From positions 1 to 62,839 of the forward strand of contig CAKTUS010000004.1 in NCBI GenBank assembly GCA_934621485.1: a stretch of 62,839 nucleotides of DNA, written 5' to 3'. This document shows, one piece after another, positions 1 to 8,602 of the stretch (position 1 is the stretch's first letter; each line of letters opens with the position of its first letter). The notes under the pieces were generated by a model. That model saw only the letters and a program-made list of their open reading frames with translations, was not told the origin of the DNA and did not search any database. Origin of the DNA: an uncultured Clostridia bacterium. Lineage in GTDB: Bacteria; Bacillota; Clostridia; Christensenellales; Aristaeellaceae. Both the position numbers and the translations under genes were made by a program.

Positions 1-15
1 GGTATATTGAGCCAT
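1..15 (-). CDS. Start of an unidentified gene running off the left edge
   Basis: On the minus strand an ATG at 15-13 reads MAQYT and continues out of the window. An AGAAAGGA Shine-Dalgarno sequence lies about 8 bases upstream, which supports a true start. Too little is visible to name a product. It would be transcribed divergently from the pseudouridine synthase gene. Confidence 0.35.
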
Positions 16-147
16 ACAGAATCATCCTTTCTTGCTCAATAAGGTTTTGGGAGAACAAATTCATCATATCACACTCTTGGGCCCGGCGCTTGAGGATTTT
101 CAAAAAACAAGATGAGAATTTGCTAAGAAAATGAACGATGAGCGTGC

Positions 148-176
148 TTGTAAACCGCCTCTGTTTCTGCTATGCT
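148..176 (+). promoter_or_regulatory. Sigma-A promoter for the pseudouridine synthase gene
   Basis: TTGTAA at 148-153 and TATGCT at 171-176 are separated by 17 bases, about 40 bases before the start codon at 217. Confidence 0.55.
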
Positions 177-216
177 ATGAGGGGGCGGTTTGACAGAAGC
201 TGCCCGGGAGGCGTTT

Positions 217-921
217 ATGCGTTTACAGAAGTATCTTGCGTCCTGCGGCGTAGCGTCCAGGCGGGCGTCTGAAAAGCTGATTGCCGAGGGACGCGTAACC
301 GTGGATGGGCAAACCGTAACGGAAATGGGCGTCCAGGTAGAGGAAGGCCAGCAGATTTGCGTGAACGGCCGGCCTGTGAAACCGGAAGAAAAAAAATACT
401 ACATCATGTACCACAAGCCGGCGGGCGAGGTAACCACGGCCAGCGATCCGGAGGGCCGGGCCACGGTGCTGGATAAATTTCGTGATTTTCCCGCCAGGCT
501 CTATCCTGTCGGACGATTGGATTATGACAGCGAAGGGCTGCTTTTGCTGACCAACGACGGAGATTTGACTGAGCGGATGCTGCACCCTTCCATGGAGGTG
601 GAAAAGGTGTATCTGGCACGGGTCAGCAACCAGGTAACCCCGGCGGAGGCCCGCCGGTTGGAAAACGGCGTCATGGTGGACGGCCGCAAAACGGCCCGGG
701 CAAAAGTGCGGTTGTTGACCGTGGGCTCCCTGTATACGGATATGCTGGTAACCATTCATGAGGGCCGCAACCGCCAGGTGCGCAAAATGGTGGAACAAGT
801 GGGCCATCAGGTGGTGCAGCTGCGCCGTATCCGCTTTGGTCCCCTAAAGCTTGGCGAACTGCCGCGGGGCCTTTGGCGCGAACTGACCGAAGAAGAACTG
901 CGTCAGCTGCAAACACTGTAG
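217..921 (+). CDS. rluB: rRNA pseudouridine synthase, RsuA/RluB family
   Basis: Isomerises a specific uridine in rRNA (23S for RluB) to pseudouridine. The 234-residue protein has an N-terminal S4 RNA-binding domain (about residues 1-60, MRLQKYLASCGVASRR) followed by the catalytic domain. The catalytic motif GRLDYDSEGLLLLTNDG is present, with the nucleophile Asp near residue 102, and the family motif GRNRQVRKM lies further on. The ATG at 217 is preferred over an upstream TTG at 190 because GGGAGG sits 7 bases before it and the S4 domain normally begins at MRLQK. Length is typical. RluB and its close paralogues cannot be separated from sequence alone. The next gene starts 14 bases downstream. 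Confidence 0.88.
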   Translation: MRLQKYLASCGVASRRASEKLIAEGRVTVDGQTVTEMGVQVEEGQQICVNGRPVKPEEKKYYIMYHKPAGEVTTASDPEGRATVLDKFRDFPARLYPVGRLDYDSEGLLLLTNDGDLTERMLHPSMEVEKVYLARVSNQVTPAEARRLENGVMVDGRKTARAKVRLLTVGSLYTDMLVTIHEGRNRQVRKMVEQVGHQVVQLRRIRFGPLKLGELPRGLWRELTEEELRQLQTL

Positions 922-935
922 GAGGTGGGTTTCAT

Positions 936-1349
936 ATGGCCAAGAAAAAGGGAGTGCTGGACAGCCTGATGGGCGCGCTGGAAAACAGCGGCAGCGATAT
1001 CCTGGGCGACGTGCTGGAAAATCTGACCGATTCTAAAGAGCAACGGGACGGTCTTGGGGGTGTGCTCGGCGATCTGCTGGGCGACGCCGGTGCCGCAAGC
1101 GTTCTGGAAACCCTTGGCGGCGCGGTGGAAGCGCTGACCAGCAGCGTAAGCAGCAGCGCCAGCGACGCGGCAAAGCAAAAAGGAAAGGAGAAAGTCTCCA
1201 TGTCTGAAAAAAAAGCAACCAAGCCCTCCACCGCTAAACCGGCTTCCGCCAGGCCCTCTTCCGTGAAGGAAAAGGCCGAAGCCGCCAAGGAACGCGCCAG
1301 GGCGAAAACCGGCCAAGCCTCCGTCAGCAAGAAAAAGGAAAAACCGTGA
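936..1349 (+). CDS. Small charged protein of unknown function
   Basis: A 137-residue protein not recognised as a family member. Residues 1-80 are helical and glycine/leucine-rich, with repeated DVLENL/GVLGDLLGD-like segments that suggest amphipathic helices. The C-terminal 60 residues are Lys/Ala/Ser/Pro-rich and look disordered, similar to histone-like tails. The start is the ATG at 936, behind GGAGG at 921-925. It overlaps the next ORF region by a few bases and is the first gene of a tight set with the membrane protein and the Hsp70-like ATPase, so a joint function is inferred. No signal peptide or membrane span is seen. Confidence 0.6.
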   Translation: MAKKKGVLDSLMGALENSGSDILGDVLENLTDSKEQRDGLGGVLGDLLGDAGAASVLETLGGAVEALTSSVSSSASDAAKQKGKEKVSMSEKKATKPSTAKPASARPSSVKEKAEAAKERARAKTGQASVSKKKEKP

Positions 1350-1357
1350 GGGGCGGC

Positions 1358-2203
1358 ATGAGCGTATTTGAACACTGGCAGGCGCAGCGGGATTCTTTGC
1401 GCGCCGCCTTGAGCAGCTGTACAGAAACAGCGGACGTGGTTTATCAGATTCGTCATGCGCTGCTGCAAACCGAGCAGAACGCGCTGGCCGCCATGGATGA
1501 CGACATTCTTCGGCAGCAGGCGGGCATCCTGCTCGGCTGTCTGAAAAATGCCGCCGGGCTGCTGGAGGCCAACGTGCAAACGCAGGTATGGGTGCCTCAA
1601 AGCCTGAAAAAAAAGGCGAAGCGCCGCAAAAGCGAAACGCTTGTCTGGATTTCCGGCGGCCTGGTCGCGCTGCTTTCGGCCTTTTGCTACCTAAAGGGCC
1701 AGTGGCTGGGCTTCAGCCTGGGGTTTGGAGCCATATTGCTCTTTTGTGCGGGCATGCTTCTTGCCCGCAGGGAAACGCCCTTCCGGGAAAGCCGGGAAGA
1801 AGTGCGCGTTACCCTAAAACCGGATGCAGACCGTCTTTTTTCCGTGCTGGACGGTCAGGTGCGCACGATCGACCGCTATTTGAACGACCTTGGCTACTTG
1901 AACGATCAGCTGCGGGAAAGCAGTGAAACCGGCGACCCCGTTTCCCTCTCCCGGGTGGCGGATTTGATGGAATCTCTTTATGAATGTGACGGAGAAGCCC
2001 GGCTGGCCCTGGACGAGCCTGTCAAGCGGCTGCTGGACAGCCTGGGGTTGTGCGTTTTGGACTATTCAGCGGAAAACCGGCGTTATTTCAACGCCCTGCC
2101 CAGCAAAAGCGTCACCCGCACGCTCAGCCCGGCCATTCTTTCCGCCAAGGACCGGCAGCTGCTTCGTCGGGGTACGGCGGCCGTGCAAATAGACGTAGCC
2201 TGA
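1358..2203 (+). CDS. Two-span membrane protein of the Hsp70-like module
   Basis: A 281-residue protein. Residues 1-85 are soluble and probably helical, with a basic KKKAKRRK patch. Two closely spaced hydrophobic segments follow (about residues 91-135, around GGLVALLSAFCYLKG and GFGAILLFCAGMLLARR), then a long soluble C-terminal domain. A hairpin membrane anchor with both tails in the cytoplasm is the likely topology. The ATG at 1358 is chosen over a GTG at 1346 because the latter overlaps the preceding stop and lacks a spaced Shine-Dalgarno. No family was recognised. It lies between the small charged protein and the Hsp70-like ATPase and is probably co-translated with them. Confidence 0.6.
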   Translation: MSVFEHWQAQRDSLRAALSSCTETADVVYQIRHALLQTEQNALAAMDDDILRQQAGILLGCLKNAAGLLEANVQTQVWVPQSLKKKAKRRKSETLVWISGGLVALLSAFCYLKGQWLGFSLGFGAILLFCAGMLLARRETPFRESREEVRVTLKPDADRLFSVLDGQVRTIDRYLNDLGYLNDQLRESSETGDPVSLSRVADLMESLYECDGEARLALDEPVKRLLDSLGLCVLDYSAENRRYFNALPSKSVTRTLSPAILSAKDRQLLRRGTAAVQIDVA

Positions 2204-2222
2204 ATCTCCAAAGGAGTTACGG

Positions 2223-4106
2223 ATGAGATACATCGGTTTTGACCTTGGCGACGGTGAAAGCGCCGTCGCCGTTTTTGAACATGGGTCCGGCATCGAGCCG
2301 CTGATATTGCCCATCTGCGGAACCAAAAGCCTGCTCAGCGCCGTGGGCATGCTCAGCGGCGAAATCGTGCTGGGTGAAAGGGCGTATACCGACGCTTTGG
2401 CGGATGGGCTCAGCGTGCGCTTCAAAAGCCGTTTTACCACCGACCCGGCCATCGGCGGCGATATTGTGCGCTTTGCCCGTGGCGTAATGCTGGATTTGCT
2501 GGATAGCGGCGCCGTTTCCTCCGCAGACCGCTTTGTGGTAGGCTGCCCCGCCGGCTGGAACGCCGCCTGCCGCGCCCGGTACCGCGATTTGCTGGTGCGT
2601 GCCGGTATTGCGGAGCCTCAAATCATTTCCGAATCTCGGGCTGCCTTTTTGTATGCCAAGTATGCCAAAACCGTGGCGCTGGACGTGGATATTCTGAACG
2701 AAAGCGCCCTGGTGGTGGATATCGGCAGCTCCACGCTGGACTTTGCCTACATTGTGGACGGCCGGGAAACCGGCATCGGCACCTTTGGCGATACGGCGCT
2801 TGGCGGCGGCATTTTGGATGCGGCGTTGCTTCGGCGGGCAGTGGACCGTTGCCGCGACCGTGACGCCATCCGCGCCGTTTTTCGGGAAAGCCGAAGCTGG
2901 TACAGCTATTGCGAAATTGAGGCCCGCCACGTTAAAGAAGAATACTTTACCCGTCTTGGCGCCGAGGCTGCTCCTGTAGTGAAAAAGCAGCTGTGCATCT
3001 GCTATGACGGGATGCAAAAGCTGCCCCTGACGCTGGACGAAGCAGAGTGCGAGCAGCTGGTGAATACGCCGTTAACCGAGTTGGATGGCCGCACCTTTTC
3101 CGGAGCTGTGCGCAGCGCGCTGGAGGATGCGCGGCGGATAACCGCCGCCCGCCCGCCCCGGCTGCTGCTTTTAACCGGCGGCGCATCCCGCATGCCCTTT
3201 TTCCGCGCGCTCTGTCAACAGGTGTTTGAAAACGCTGTGGTGGTCAGTTGCCCGGAGCCGGAGTTTTCCATCGCCAAAGGGCTGGCCTACGCCGGATGGA
3301 TTGATGAAAACCTGCGCTTTTTCCGCCAGGCCATTCAGGAGGAAATCACCGACCAGCGGGTTAGTGAAATGGTGCGTCAGGCCATGCCGTCGCTCTTGCC
3401 GGCTGTGGCCGACGCGCTGTGCGACCTGATTTTGGAGGAAGCAGCCATCCCCATTGCCCGGCAATGGAAAGAAGGGCAAATCGACACGCTGGAAAACATG
3501 AACCGGCAAATTGCCTCCCGGATGGAGCGGGTGCTGGGTTCCCCCTTAGCGCAGGAAGCGCTGGCAAAGCCCCTGCATCTGTGGCTTAAGGATATGACCG
3601 TTCGCCTGCAAGCCTTGGTAGACCCCATTTGCGACCGTTTCGAGGTGCCGCGTAAGCAAATGCGCCTGGATCTGACCGCCAGCGGCGGCCAGGTAACCCT
3701 GCAAGCCTCCCATTGGATGGATTTTCCCGTAATTGGCGCCGTGCTTGGCGTAATGGTGAGCGTGCTGTCGGCGCTTTTGTGCGGCGGCACAGGCGTTGCG
3801 CTCATTGCCAGCGGCCCTATGGGCCTGTTGGCGGGACTGCTCATCGGCATGGTTGCCTCCCTGCTGGGGTGGCCGGCCGTGTCCGGCGCCATCAGCAAAG
3901 CCCGCATCCCCGTGCCGCTTCGCCGGGTGAACATTGAAAAGCGCCTTGGCAGCCCGGCAGTCCGGGAACAGCTTAGGCAAAAGCTGCTGGATGAACTGTC
4001 TCCGGAGGACAGCGCCTTTCAAAAACAGGTTGTGGAAAGCTTTTCCAAGGCGTTTCGCGGGTATGTGTACTCCATCGCTCAGGCCGCCGAAATTCCAATT
4101 GCCTGA
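2223..4106 (+). CDS. Hsp70/actin-fold ATPase with a C-terminal membrane segment
   Basis: A 627-residue protein whose first 350 residues carry the Hsp70/actin nucleotide-binding signatures: phosphate-1 (IGFDLGDGESA, residues 4-14), phosphate-2 (VVDIGSSTLDF, about 163) and the adenosine motif (LLLTGGASRMPFF, about 314). The usual beta-sandwich substrate domain of DnaK is not seen. Instead there is a helical region (about 360-490) and then a glycine-rich hydrophobic stretch (about 500-550, FPVIGAVLGVMVSVLSALL and following) that should enter or cross the membrane. A further soluble helical tail ends the protein. The start at 2223 follows GGAG. It is therefore not DnaK or HscA. A membrane-linked ATPase or remodelling factor is inferred from the neighbouring membrane protein. 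Confidence 0.7.
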   Translation: MRYIGFDLGDGESAVAVFEHGSGIEPLILPICGTKSLLSAVGMLSGEIVLGERAYTDALADGLSVRFKSRFTTDPAIGGDIVRFARGVMLDLLDSGAVSSADRFVVGCPAGWNAACRARYRDLLVRAGIAEPQIISESRAAFLYAKYAKTVALDVDILNESALVVDIGSSTLDFAYIVDGRETGIGTFGDTALGGGILDAALLRRAVDRCRDRDAIRAVFRESRSWYSYCEIEARHVKEEYFTRLGAEAAPVVKKQLCICYDGMQKLPLTLDEAECEQLVNTPLTELDGRTFSGAVRSALEDARRITAARPPRLLLLTGGASRMPFFRALCQQVFENAVVVSCPEPEFSIAKGLAYAGWIDENLRFFRQAIQEEITDQRVSEMVRQAMPSLLPAVADALCDLILEEAAIPIARQWKEGQIDTLENMNRQIASRMERVLGSPLAQEALAKPLHLWLKDMTVRLQALVDPICDRFEVPRKQMRLDLTASGGQVTLQASHWMDFPVIGAVLGVMVSVLSALLCGGTGVALIASGPMGLLAGLLIGMVASLLGWPAVSGAISKARIPVPLRRVNIEKRLGSPAVREQLRQKLLDELSPEDSAFQKQVVESFSKAFRGYVYSIAQAAEIPIA

Positions 4107-4130
4107 TATCTGTAACCAGGGAGGAGCGCT

Positions 4131-4712
4131 ATGCCGCCTCGTGTAAAGTATTCCCGGGATGCCGTGATCAGCGCCGCCGTAAACGTTGTGCGCAAAGGCG
4201 GCCTGTCTGCCCTAAACGCCCGCTCCATTGCCGCTGAGCTGGGCTGCTCCACCCAGCCCCTGTATAGCGTGCTTGGCAATATGGACGAGCTGCGCAAGGC
4301 CGTTTATGCCGAGGCGGCTCGGCGGTTTTATCATTGCATTGCCAACGCCCCCGCTTCGCCGGGCACGCCGCCTTACAAAGCCTCCGGCCTGGCGCTGCTT
4401 CGTTTTGCCAACGAAGAACGGCAGCTGTACAAGCTGCTGCTTTTGCGCGACCGCAGCCTGGAGACAAACGGCCTGGAGGATCCCGGCTTGTCCCAGGCCA
4501 GCGATACGGCGTATGACAGCATTATGAAGGCCACCGGCTATTCTCTGGAAACCGCCAAGGCCTTCCACGGCCATATGTTTGTTTATATTCAGGGGTTGGC
4601 AGCCATGCTGGCGTCCGGCTATCTGCCCTATGACGAGAACAGAGCAGGCCGGCTTTTAACCGACGAATACAAGGCGTTGCGGCTTTTGTATGATTCCGAG
4701 CCCTGCGAATAG
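4131..4712 (+). CDS. TetR/AcrR family transcriptional regulator
   Basis: A 193-residue protein with an N-terminal helix-turn-helix (about residues 8-52, with ALNARSIAAELGCSTQPLYS as the recognition region), followed by a helical ligand-binding domain typical of the TetR_C superfamily. GAGGAG precedes the ATG at 4131. It starts 24 bases after the Hsp70-like ATPase gene on the same strand, so it may be the last gene of that operon and its regulator. The ligand and operator are unknown. No obvious inverted-repeat operator was identified upstream. Confidence 0.75.
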   Translation: MPPRVKYSRDAVISAAVNVVRKGGLSALNARSIAAELGCSTQPLYSVLGNMDELRKAVYAEAARRFYHCIANAPASPGTPPYKASGLALLRFANEERQLYKLLLLRDRSLETNGLEDPGLSQASDTAYDSIMKATGYSLETAKAFHGHMFVYIQGLAAMLASGYLPYDENRAGRLLTDEYKALRLLYDSEPCE

Positions 4713-5311
4713 GCAAAAAACCGCGTGCCTATGCCGCAGGCGAGGTTTGAACGTTCAAGCCGCCCGGATTGGGCGCAAGCGCCAGAGACGTCGCTGCACT
4801 GATTTGCTGGAAAAAATGGATTTTCGGCTTGATGGCCTCATCGCACGTCAACGCTTCGTTTCGGCTGACAGCCTTCCGTCGTTTACGGTCGTTTCCTCCA
4901 CCGGTAGCCGCACGTCCAACGAGCACTCCGCAGGCGAGTTTGAATTGTGCGGAGCCTCCGCCGTGATCCCAATGCCAATAACAACCGCACAGCGTTCCAA
5001 TCCCCGCATGCTACGCCGCATGCGGGCTTTCTCGCTTGTCAAACGAATGGGCGGCGCCAAAGTTACGCATGCCGGCTTTGGCGGTTATGCACAGCCGGGC
5101 TTTTCTCACGCTTTCTGCCCCCAAACGCAATTGGACGTTAACGGCGCTGCCAGAAAAGAAAGCGCCTGCTCGGCCCTGCGGAAGGCTCCGCCGGCGCTAC
5201 CCTCCCGCCGGCTCCCATCGGCCGCCGGTTTGATTTTCTCTTGCTTCTAACCACGGCAAGCGAGCCGGCAAAAGGCGGTTTTTCCGGCAACTCGCCGTTT
5301 TTAACAAATCT
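4713..5311. other. Long non-coding gap with a diverged structured repeat
   Basis: About 600 bases with no convincing gene. Hairpins include 5003-5011 paired with 5018-5026 (CCCGCATGC/GCATGCGGG) and CGCCAAAG/CTTTGGCG around 5056-5083. The segment at about 5071-5112 resembles the core of the dispersed repeat found intact at 37.9 and 51.6 kb (GCCGG...GCAGC...GGCTTT...ACGC), so a decayed copy is inferred. The remainder shows nothing recognisable. Confidence 0.4.
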
Positions 5312-5349
5312 GAAACGGCCCCGCGTGCTGTCAACACACGGGGCCGCTT
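5312..5349 (-). terminator. Terminator of the rubrerythrin gene
   Basis: A 12-bp stem with one G-T pair (5316-5327 with 5335-5346) lies just downstream of the rubrerythrin stop codon on the minus strand and is followed by a short T-containing tail. Confidence 0.75.
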
Positions 5350-5353
5350 GGGT

Positions 5354-5896
5354 TTAATAGTTTTGGGCTTTGATTTGGAAATAGGCTTGCGGGTGCTTGC
5401 ATACCGGGCACATCTGTGGCGCTTTGGGGCCGATAACAATATGGCCGCAGTTAGAGCACTCCCAAATGCAGTCGCCCTCACGGCTGAACACCAGGCCCTC
5501 CTTAACGTTGGCCAACAGCTTACGGTAGCGCTCCTCATGCGTCTTTTCAATGGCTCCCACCTTTTCAAACAAGAAGGCGATATCCTGGAAGCCTTCTTCC
5601 CGGGCGTCCTTGGCCATCTTGGCGTACATATCCGTCCATTCGTAGTTTTCGCCATTGGCCGCGTCCAGCAGATTCTCCTCCGTAGTGGGCACTTCGCCGC
5701 CGTGCAGCAGCTTGAACCAGATCTTGGCGTGCTCTTTTTCGTTGGCGGCGGTTTCCTCAAACAGGTTGGCAATTTGCACATAGCCTTCCTTGCGGGCCTT
5801 AGAGGCGTAATAGGCGTATTTGTTTCTGGCCTGGCTCTCACCGGCAAACGCGGTTGCCAAATTGGCTTCGGTCTTGGTTCCCTTTAGTTCCTTCAT
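5354..5896 (-). CDS. rbr: Rubrerythrin
   Basis: A non-haem di-iron peroxidase that reduces hydrogen peroxide in the anaerobic cytoplasm. The 180-residue protein has an N-terminal ferritin-like four-helix domain with the expected Glu/His ligands (EANLATAFAGESQARNKY, EKEHAKIW, EKTHEERY) and a C-terminal rubredoxin-like domain with a CSNCG/CPVC iron knuckle. This is the classical order, opposite to the second rubrerythrin at 33.3 kb. AAAGGAGCG precedes the ATG. It is probably a single gene, with its own terminator at 5312-5349. An upstream TTTCAA/TATCTT pair might be its promoter, but this is weak. Confidence 0.92.
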   Translation of the reverse strand: MKELKGTKTEANLATAFAGESQARNKYAYYASKARKEGYVQIANLFEETAANEKEHAKIWFKLLHGGEVPTTEENLLDAANGENYEWTDMYAKMAKDAREEGFQDIAFLFEKVGAIEKTHEERYRKLLANVKEGLVFSREGDCIWECSNCGHIVIGPKAPQMCPVCKHPQAYFQIKAQNY

Positions 5897-6016
5897 GGTT
5901 TTCGCTCCTTTGCTTATGGTGTGTACTGTTGATAAGATACCCCATTTTCACAGGCTTGAAACATTTTTGCGTTCTGCTATTTGATGATACCAGCCCTTTT
6001 CCTTTCTGGCAAGACC

Positions 6017-6045
6017 TTGTCCCCCGGAAAAAGCCGTGCTACAAT
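6017..6045 (+). promoter_or_regulatory. Sigma-A promoter for queH-birA
   Basis: TTGTCC (6017-6022) and TACAAT (6040-6045) with a 17-base spacer, 23 bases before the queH start codon. Confidence 0.6.
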
Positions 6046-6068
6046 AAGCAGGAAAGGTGTTGAAGGCT

Positions 6069-6623
6069 ATGAAGCTGCTTTTGCATATTTGCTGCGCCCC
6101 ATGCTCCATCATGTGTATCGAAAGCCTGCGAAGCGAGGGAATCGAACCGGTGGGCTTCTGGGACAACCCCAATATTCACCCCTATACGGAATACCGCAGC
6201 CGTAAAAACACGCTGACAGAGTATGCCAGGTCCATCGGTCTGGCGCTGGTGGAACACGGAAAATACGGGCTGAGGCCGTTCCTGCGCGCCGTATGCAGCG
6301 ATATGGACGGCCGCTGCGTTCAGTGCTACCGCATGCGCATGGAGGCCGCTGCGCGTTACGCCGCCGAAAACGGCTTTGACGCTTTTACTTCCACCCTGTT
6401 CATCAGTCCCTATCAAAACCATGAGCTGCTCAAGCAAACGGCGGAAGAAGCCTCCCGGCAGTACGGCGTAACGTTTTTGTACCGGGATTTTCGGCCTTTT
6501 TTCCGACAGGGGCAGGATAGAGCCCGGGAATTGGGCTTATACATGCAAAAATACTGCGGCTGCATTTTCAGCGAGGAGGAGCGCTACCAAAAGCGCAAAA
6601 AACCGCCTCGAAAGGAGGCGTAA
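6069..6623 (+). CDS. queH: Epoxyqueuosine reductase QueH
   Basis: Catalyses the last step of queuosine synthesis in tRNA, reducing epoxyqueuosine; it is the cobalamin-independent alternative to QueG. The 184-residue protein opens with the DUF208 signature HICCAPCS (Cys8, Cys9, Cys12). It also has the later cysteine pairs in GRCVQCYRMR and KYCGCIF, which bind the metal and Fe-S cluster in this family. The ATG at 6069 is used, with GGAAAGG at 6051-6057 as ribosome binding site; the in-frame GTG at 6057 lies inside that site. birA begins 2 bases after its stop codon. Confidence 0.88.
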   Translation: MKLLLHICCAPCSIMCIESLRSEGIEPVGFWDNPNIHPYTEYRSRKNTLTEYARSIGLALVEHGKYGLRPFLRAVCSDMDGRCVQCYRMRMEAAARYAAENGFDAFTSTLFISPYQNHELLKQTAEEASRQYGVTFLYRDFRPFFRQGQDRARELGLYMQKYCGCIFSEEERYQKRKKPPRKEA

Positions 6624-6625
6624 GT

Positions 6626-7621
6626 ATGGATGAGCTGCTTACCATGTTATCGGCCAGCCAGCCCATTTCCGGCGAAAAGCTGTGCGAACAGCTCGGTATG
6701 ACCCGCGGAGCCATTTGGAAACGCATGGAAAAGCTGCGTCAGGAGGGCTATCAGATTACCGCCTGCGGCAAGCTTGGCTACCGGCTGGATCCTGTACCCG
6801 ACAGTTTGCTGCCCGGCTATATCGCCCTGGAGGCAGGCACCCGCTGGGCCGGCCGAGGGGAAATTCGGTATGCCCGTGAAATGTCTTCCACCAACACCTG
6901 CGCCAAGGACATGGCGCGAGACGGCGCGCCGCACGGCAGTTTGGCCATTTGCGAAAGCCAAACTGCAGGCCGCGGACGGCTTCAGCGTGCCTGGGAAACC
7001 CCAAGCGGACTGGCGCTCACCCAGTCTTTGGTGCTCAGACCCTCTCTGCCGGTAGAACAGGCTTCGCTATGCACCCTGGCTACAGCCGTTGCCATCGCCC
7101 AGGCCATCCAGGAAGTTTGCCCCTCGCTTGAGCCCGGCATCAAATGGCCTAATGATGTGGTCATCGGCAAGCGCAAATGCGTCGGCATCCTGTGCGAGCT
7201 TTCGGCGGATATGGACGGCATCACCTACATGGTTTCCGGCGTTGGGCTGAACGTGAACCAAACCGGCTTTCCCGGCGAGCTGGCTGATAAAGCCACCTCC
7301 CTGCTGCTGGAGCTGCGCCGTCAGGAGCCAAACGCCTCGCCGCTTTGCCGCCGCACGCTTTTGTGCGCCTATCTGCGGCACATGGAGAACACTGTGGAAG
7401 CATTGGAGCGCCATGGCTTTGCCGGGATTCAGGACGCCTATTTGCGTTTTTCCGTCACGCTTGGACAAACCGTGCGCGTCGTGGGCGCAGAGGCAGACTT
7501 TGTGGGCCAGGCGCAAAGCATTGACGAAACCGGCGCTTTGCTGGTAAAGGACGAAACCGGCAGCGTTTGCCGCGTACTGTGCGGCGACGTATCCGTTCGC
7601 GGCTTAATGGGGTATTGTTGA
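6626..7621 (+). CDS. birA: Bifunctional biotin-protein ligase / biotin operon repressor
   Basis: Attaches biotin to carboxyl-carrier proteins through biotinyl-5'-AMP and, in two-domain members, represses biotin genes. The 331-residue protein has an N-terminal winged helix (residues 1-60; SGEKLCEQLGMTRGAIWKRM), the ligase motif GRGRLQRAW (about 115-123), KWPNDV (173-178) and a C-terminal SH3-like domain. AAAGGAGG lies 6 bases before the ATG. The presence of the DNA-binding domain makes it a likely BioR-type autoregulator as in E. coli BirA. No biotin synthesis genes lie in this window. Confidence 0.9.
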   Translation: MDELLTMLSASQPISGEKLCEQLGMTRGAIWKRMEKLRQEGYQITACGKLGYRLDPVPDSLLPGYIALEAGTRWAGRGEIRYAREMSSTNTCAKDMARDGAPHGSLAICESQTAGRGRLQRAWETPSGLALTQSLVLRPSLPVEQASLCTLATAVAIAQAIQEVCPSLEPGIKWPNDVVIGKRKCVGILCELSADMDGITYMVSGVGLNVNQTGFPGELADKATSLLLELRRQEPNASPLCRRTLLCAYLRHMENTVEALERHGFAGIQDAYLRFSVTLGQTVRVVGAEADFVGQAQSIDETGALLVKDETGSVCRVLCGDVSVRGLMGYC

Positions 7622-7636
7622 AAGGAGCGATTCATC

Positions 7637-8602
7637 ATGAAAAAGCCGTTGTTTGAAGGCAGCATTACCGATGTGCATGGAATTCGCGTGGGACAGGCGC
7701 AGAATCTGGTCGCCAAAACCGGCGTAACGGTGGTTTTGGCCGGGCACGACGGCGCAACCATCGGAGCGGATGTGCGCGGCGCGGCTCCCGGCACCCGCGA
7801 AACGGACCTGTGCCAGCCCGAAAACACCGTGGAAAAGGCCAACGCCGTGGTTCTTTCCGGCGGAAGCGCCTTTGGCCTGGCTTCCGCCACCGGCGTGATG
7901 CAGTTCCTGGAGGAGCACCAGGCAGGCGTGGATATGGGCGTGTGTCATGTGCCCATCGTACCCGCCGCCGTTATCTTCGACTTAACCGTCGGCGACGCCC
8001 ATGTGCGGCCCGACGCTCAAATGGGCATGGCCGCCTGCGCCGCCGCCTGTAAGGCTGTGCGGCAGGGCGCACAGGGCGCTGGTACCGGGGCCACCGTCGG
8101 CAAGCTGGTTCCCGGCGTTGTGCCCATGGCGGGCGGCGTGGGCACGGCCAGTATTCGTTTGGCCTGCGGCGTAACGGTAGGCGCAATCGTCGTGGTGAAC
8201 GGCTGTGGCGACGTATATGACATTCGCAGCGGCAAACCCTTAGGCTGCGGCCATTTGCCGGACGGTACGCCCGTACTTGCAGAAAGCCTTCTGTACGGCG
8301 CTTCCCCCGTTCCGGCCACCCCCTTAATCCCCCATACCACCGGACAAAACACCACCATTGGCGTCATCGCCACCGATGCCGCGCTCACCAAGGCCCAGGC
8401 CAAGCGGCTGGCAACCTGCGCGCATGACGGGCTGGCCCGCGCCATTCGTCCGGTGCATACCCAGATGGACGGAGACACCCTTTTTGCCATGGCTACAGGC
8501 CGGGTGGATGCGGATGTAAACCAGATTCAGCTCTGCGCCGCCGCTGCGGAAGTCATGGCCCGTGCGGTGAATAACGCCGTATGGATGGGGAATCAGCCGT
8601 GA
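7637..8602 (+). CDS. P1 family (DmpA-like) self-processing peptidase
   Basis: An Ntn-fold aminopeptidase family (MEROPS S58) that cleaves itself to expose its nucleophile. The 321-residue protein shows the family opening ITDVHGIRVGQAQ, the LSGGSAFGLASATGV glycine-rich segment and the predicted processing site at NTTIGVIATDA (about residues 236-246), where the Thr after Asn would become the nucleophile. AAAGGAG precedes the ATG. Its stop overlaps the acpS start (GTGA), so the two are translationally coupled. The physiological substrate is unknown. The gene's link to acpS is by position only. Confidence 0.85.
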   Translation: MKKPLFEGSITDVHGIRVGQAQNLVAKTGVTVVLAGHDGATIGADVRGAAPGTRETDLCQPENTVEKANAVVLSGGSAFGLASATGVMQFLEEHQAGVDMGVCHVPIVPAAVIFDLTVGDAHVRPDAQMGMAACAAACKAVRQGAQGAGTGATVGKLVPGVVPMAGGVGTASIRLACGVTVGAIVVVNGCGDVYDIRSGKPLGCGHLPDGTPVLAESLLYGASPVPATPLIPHTTGQNTTIGVIATDAALTKAQAKRLATCAHDGLARAIRPVHTQMDGDTLFAMATGRVDADVNQIQLCAAAAEVMARAVNNAVWMGNQP

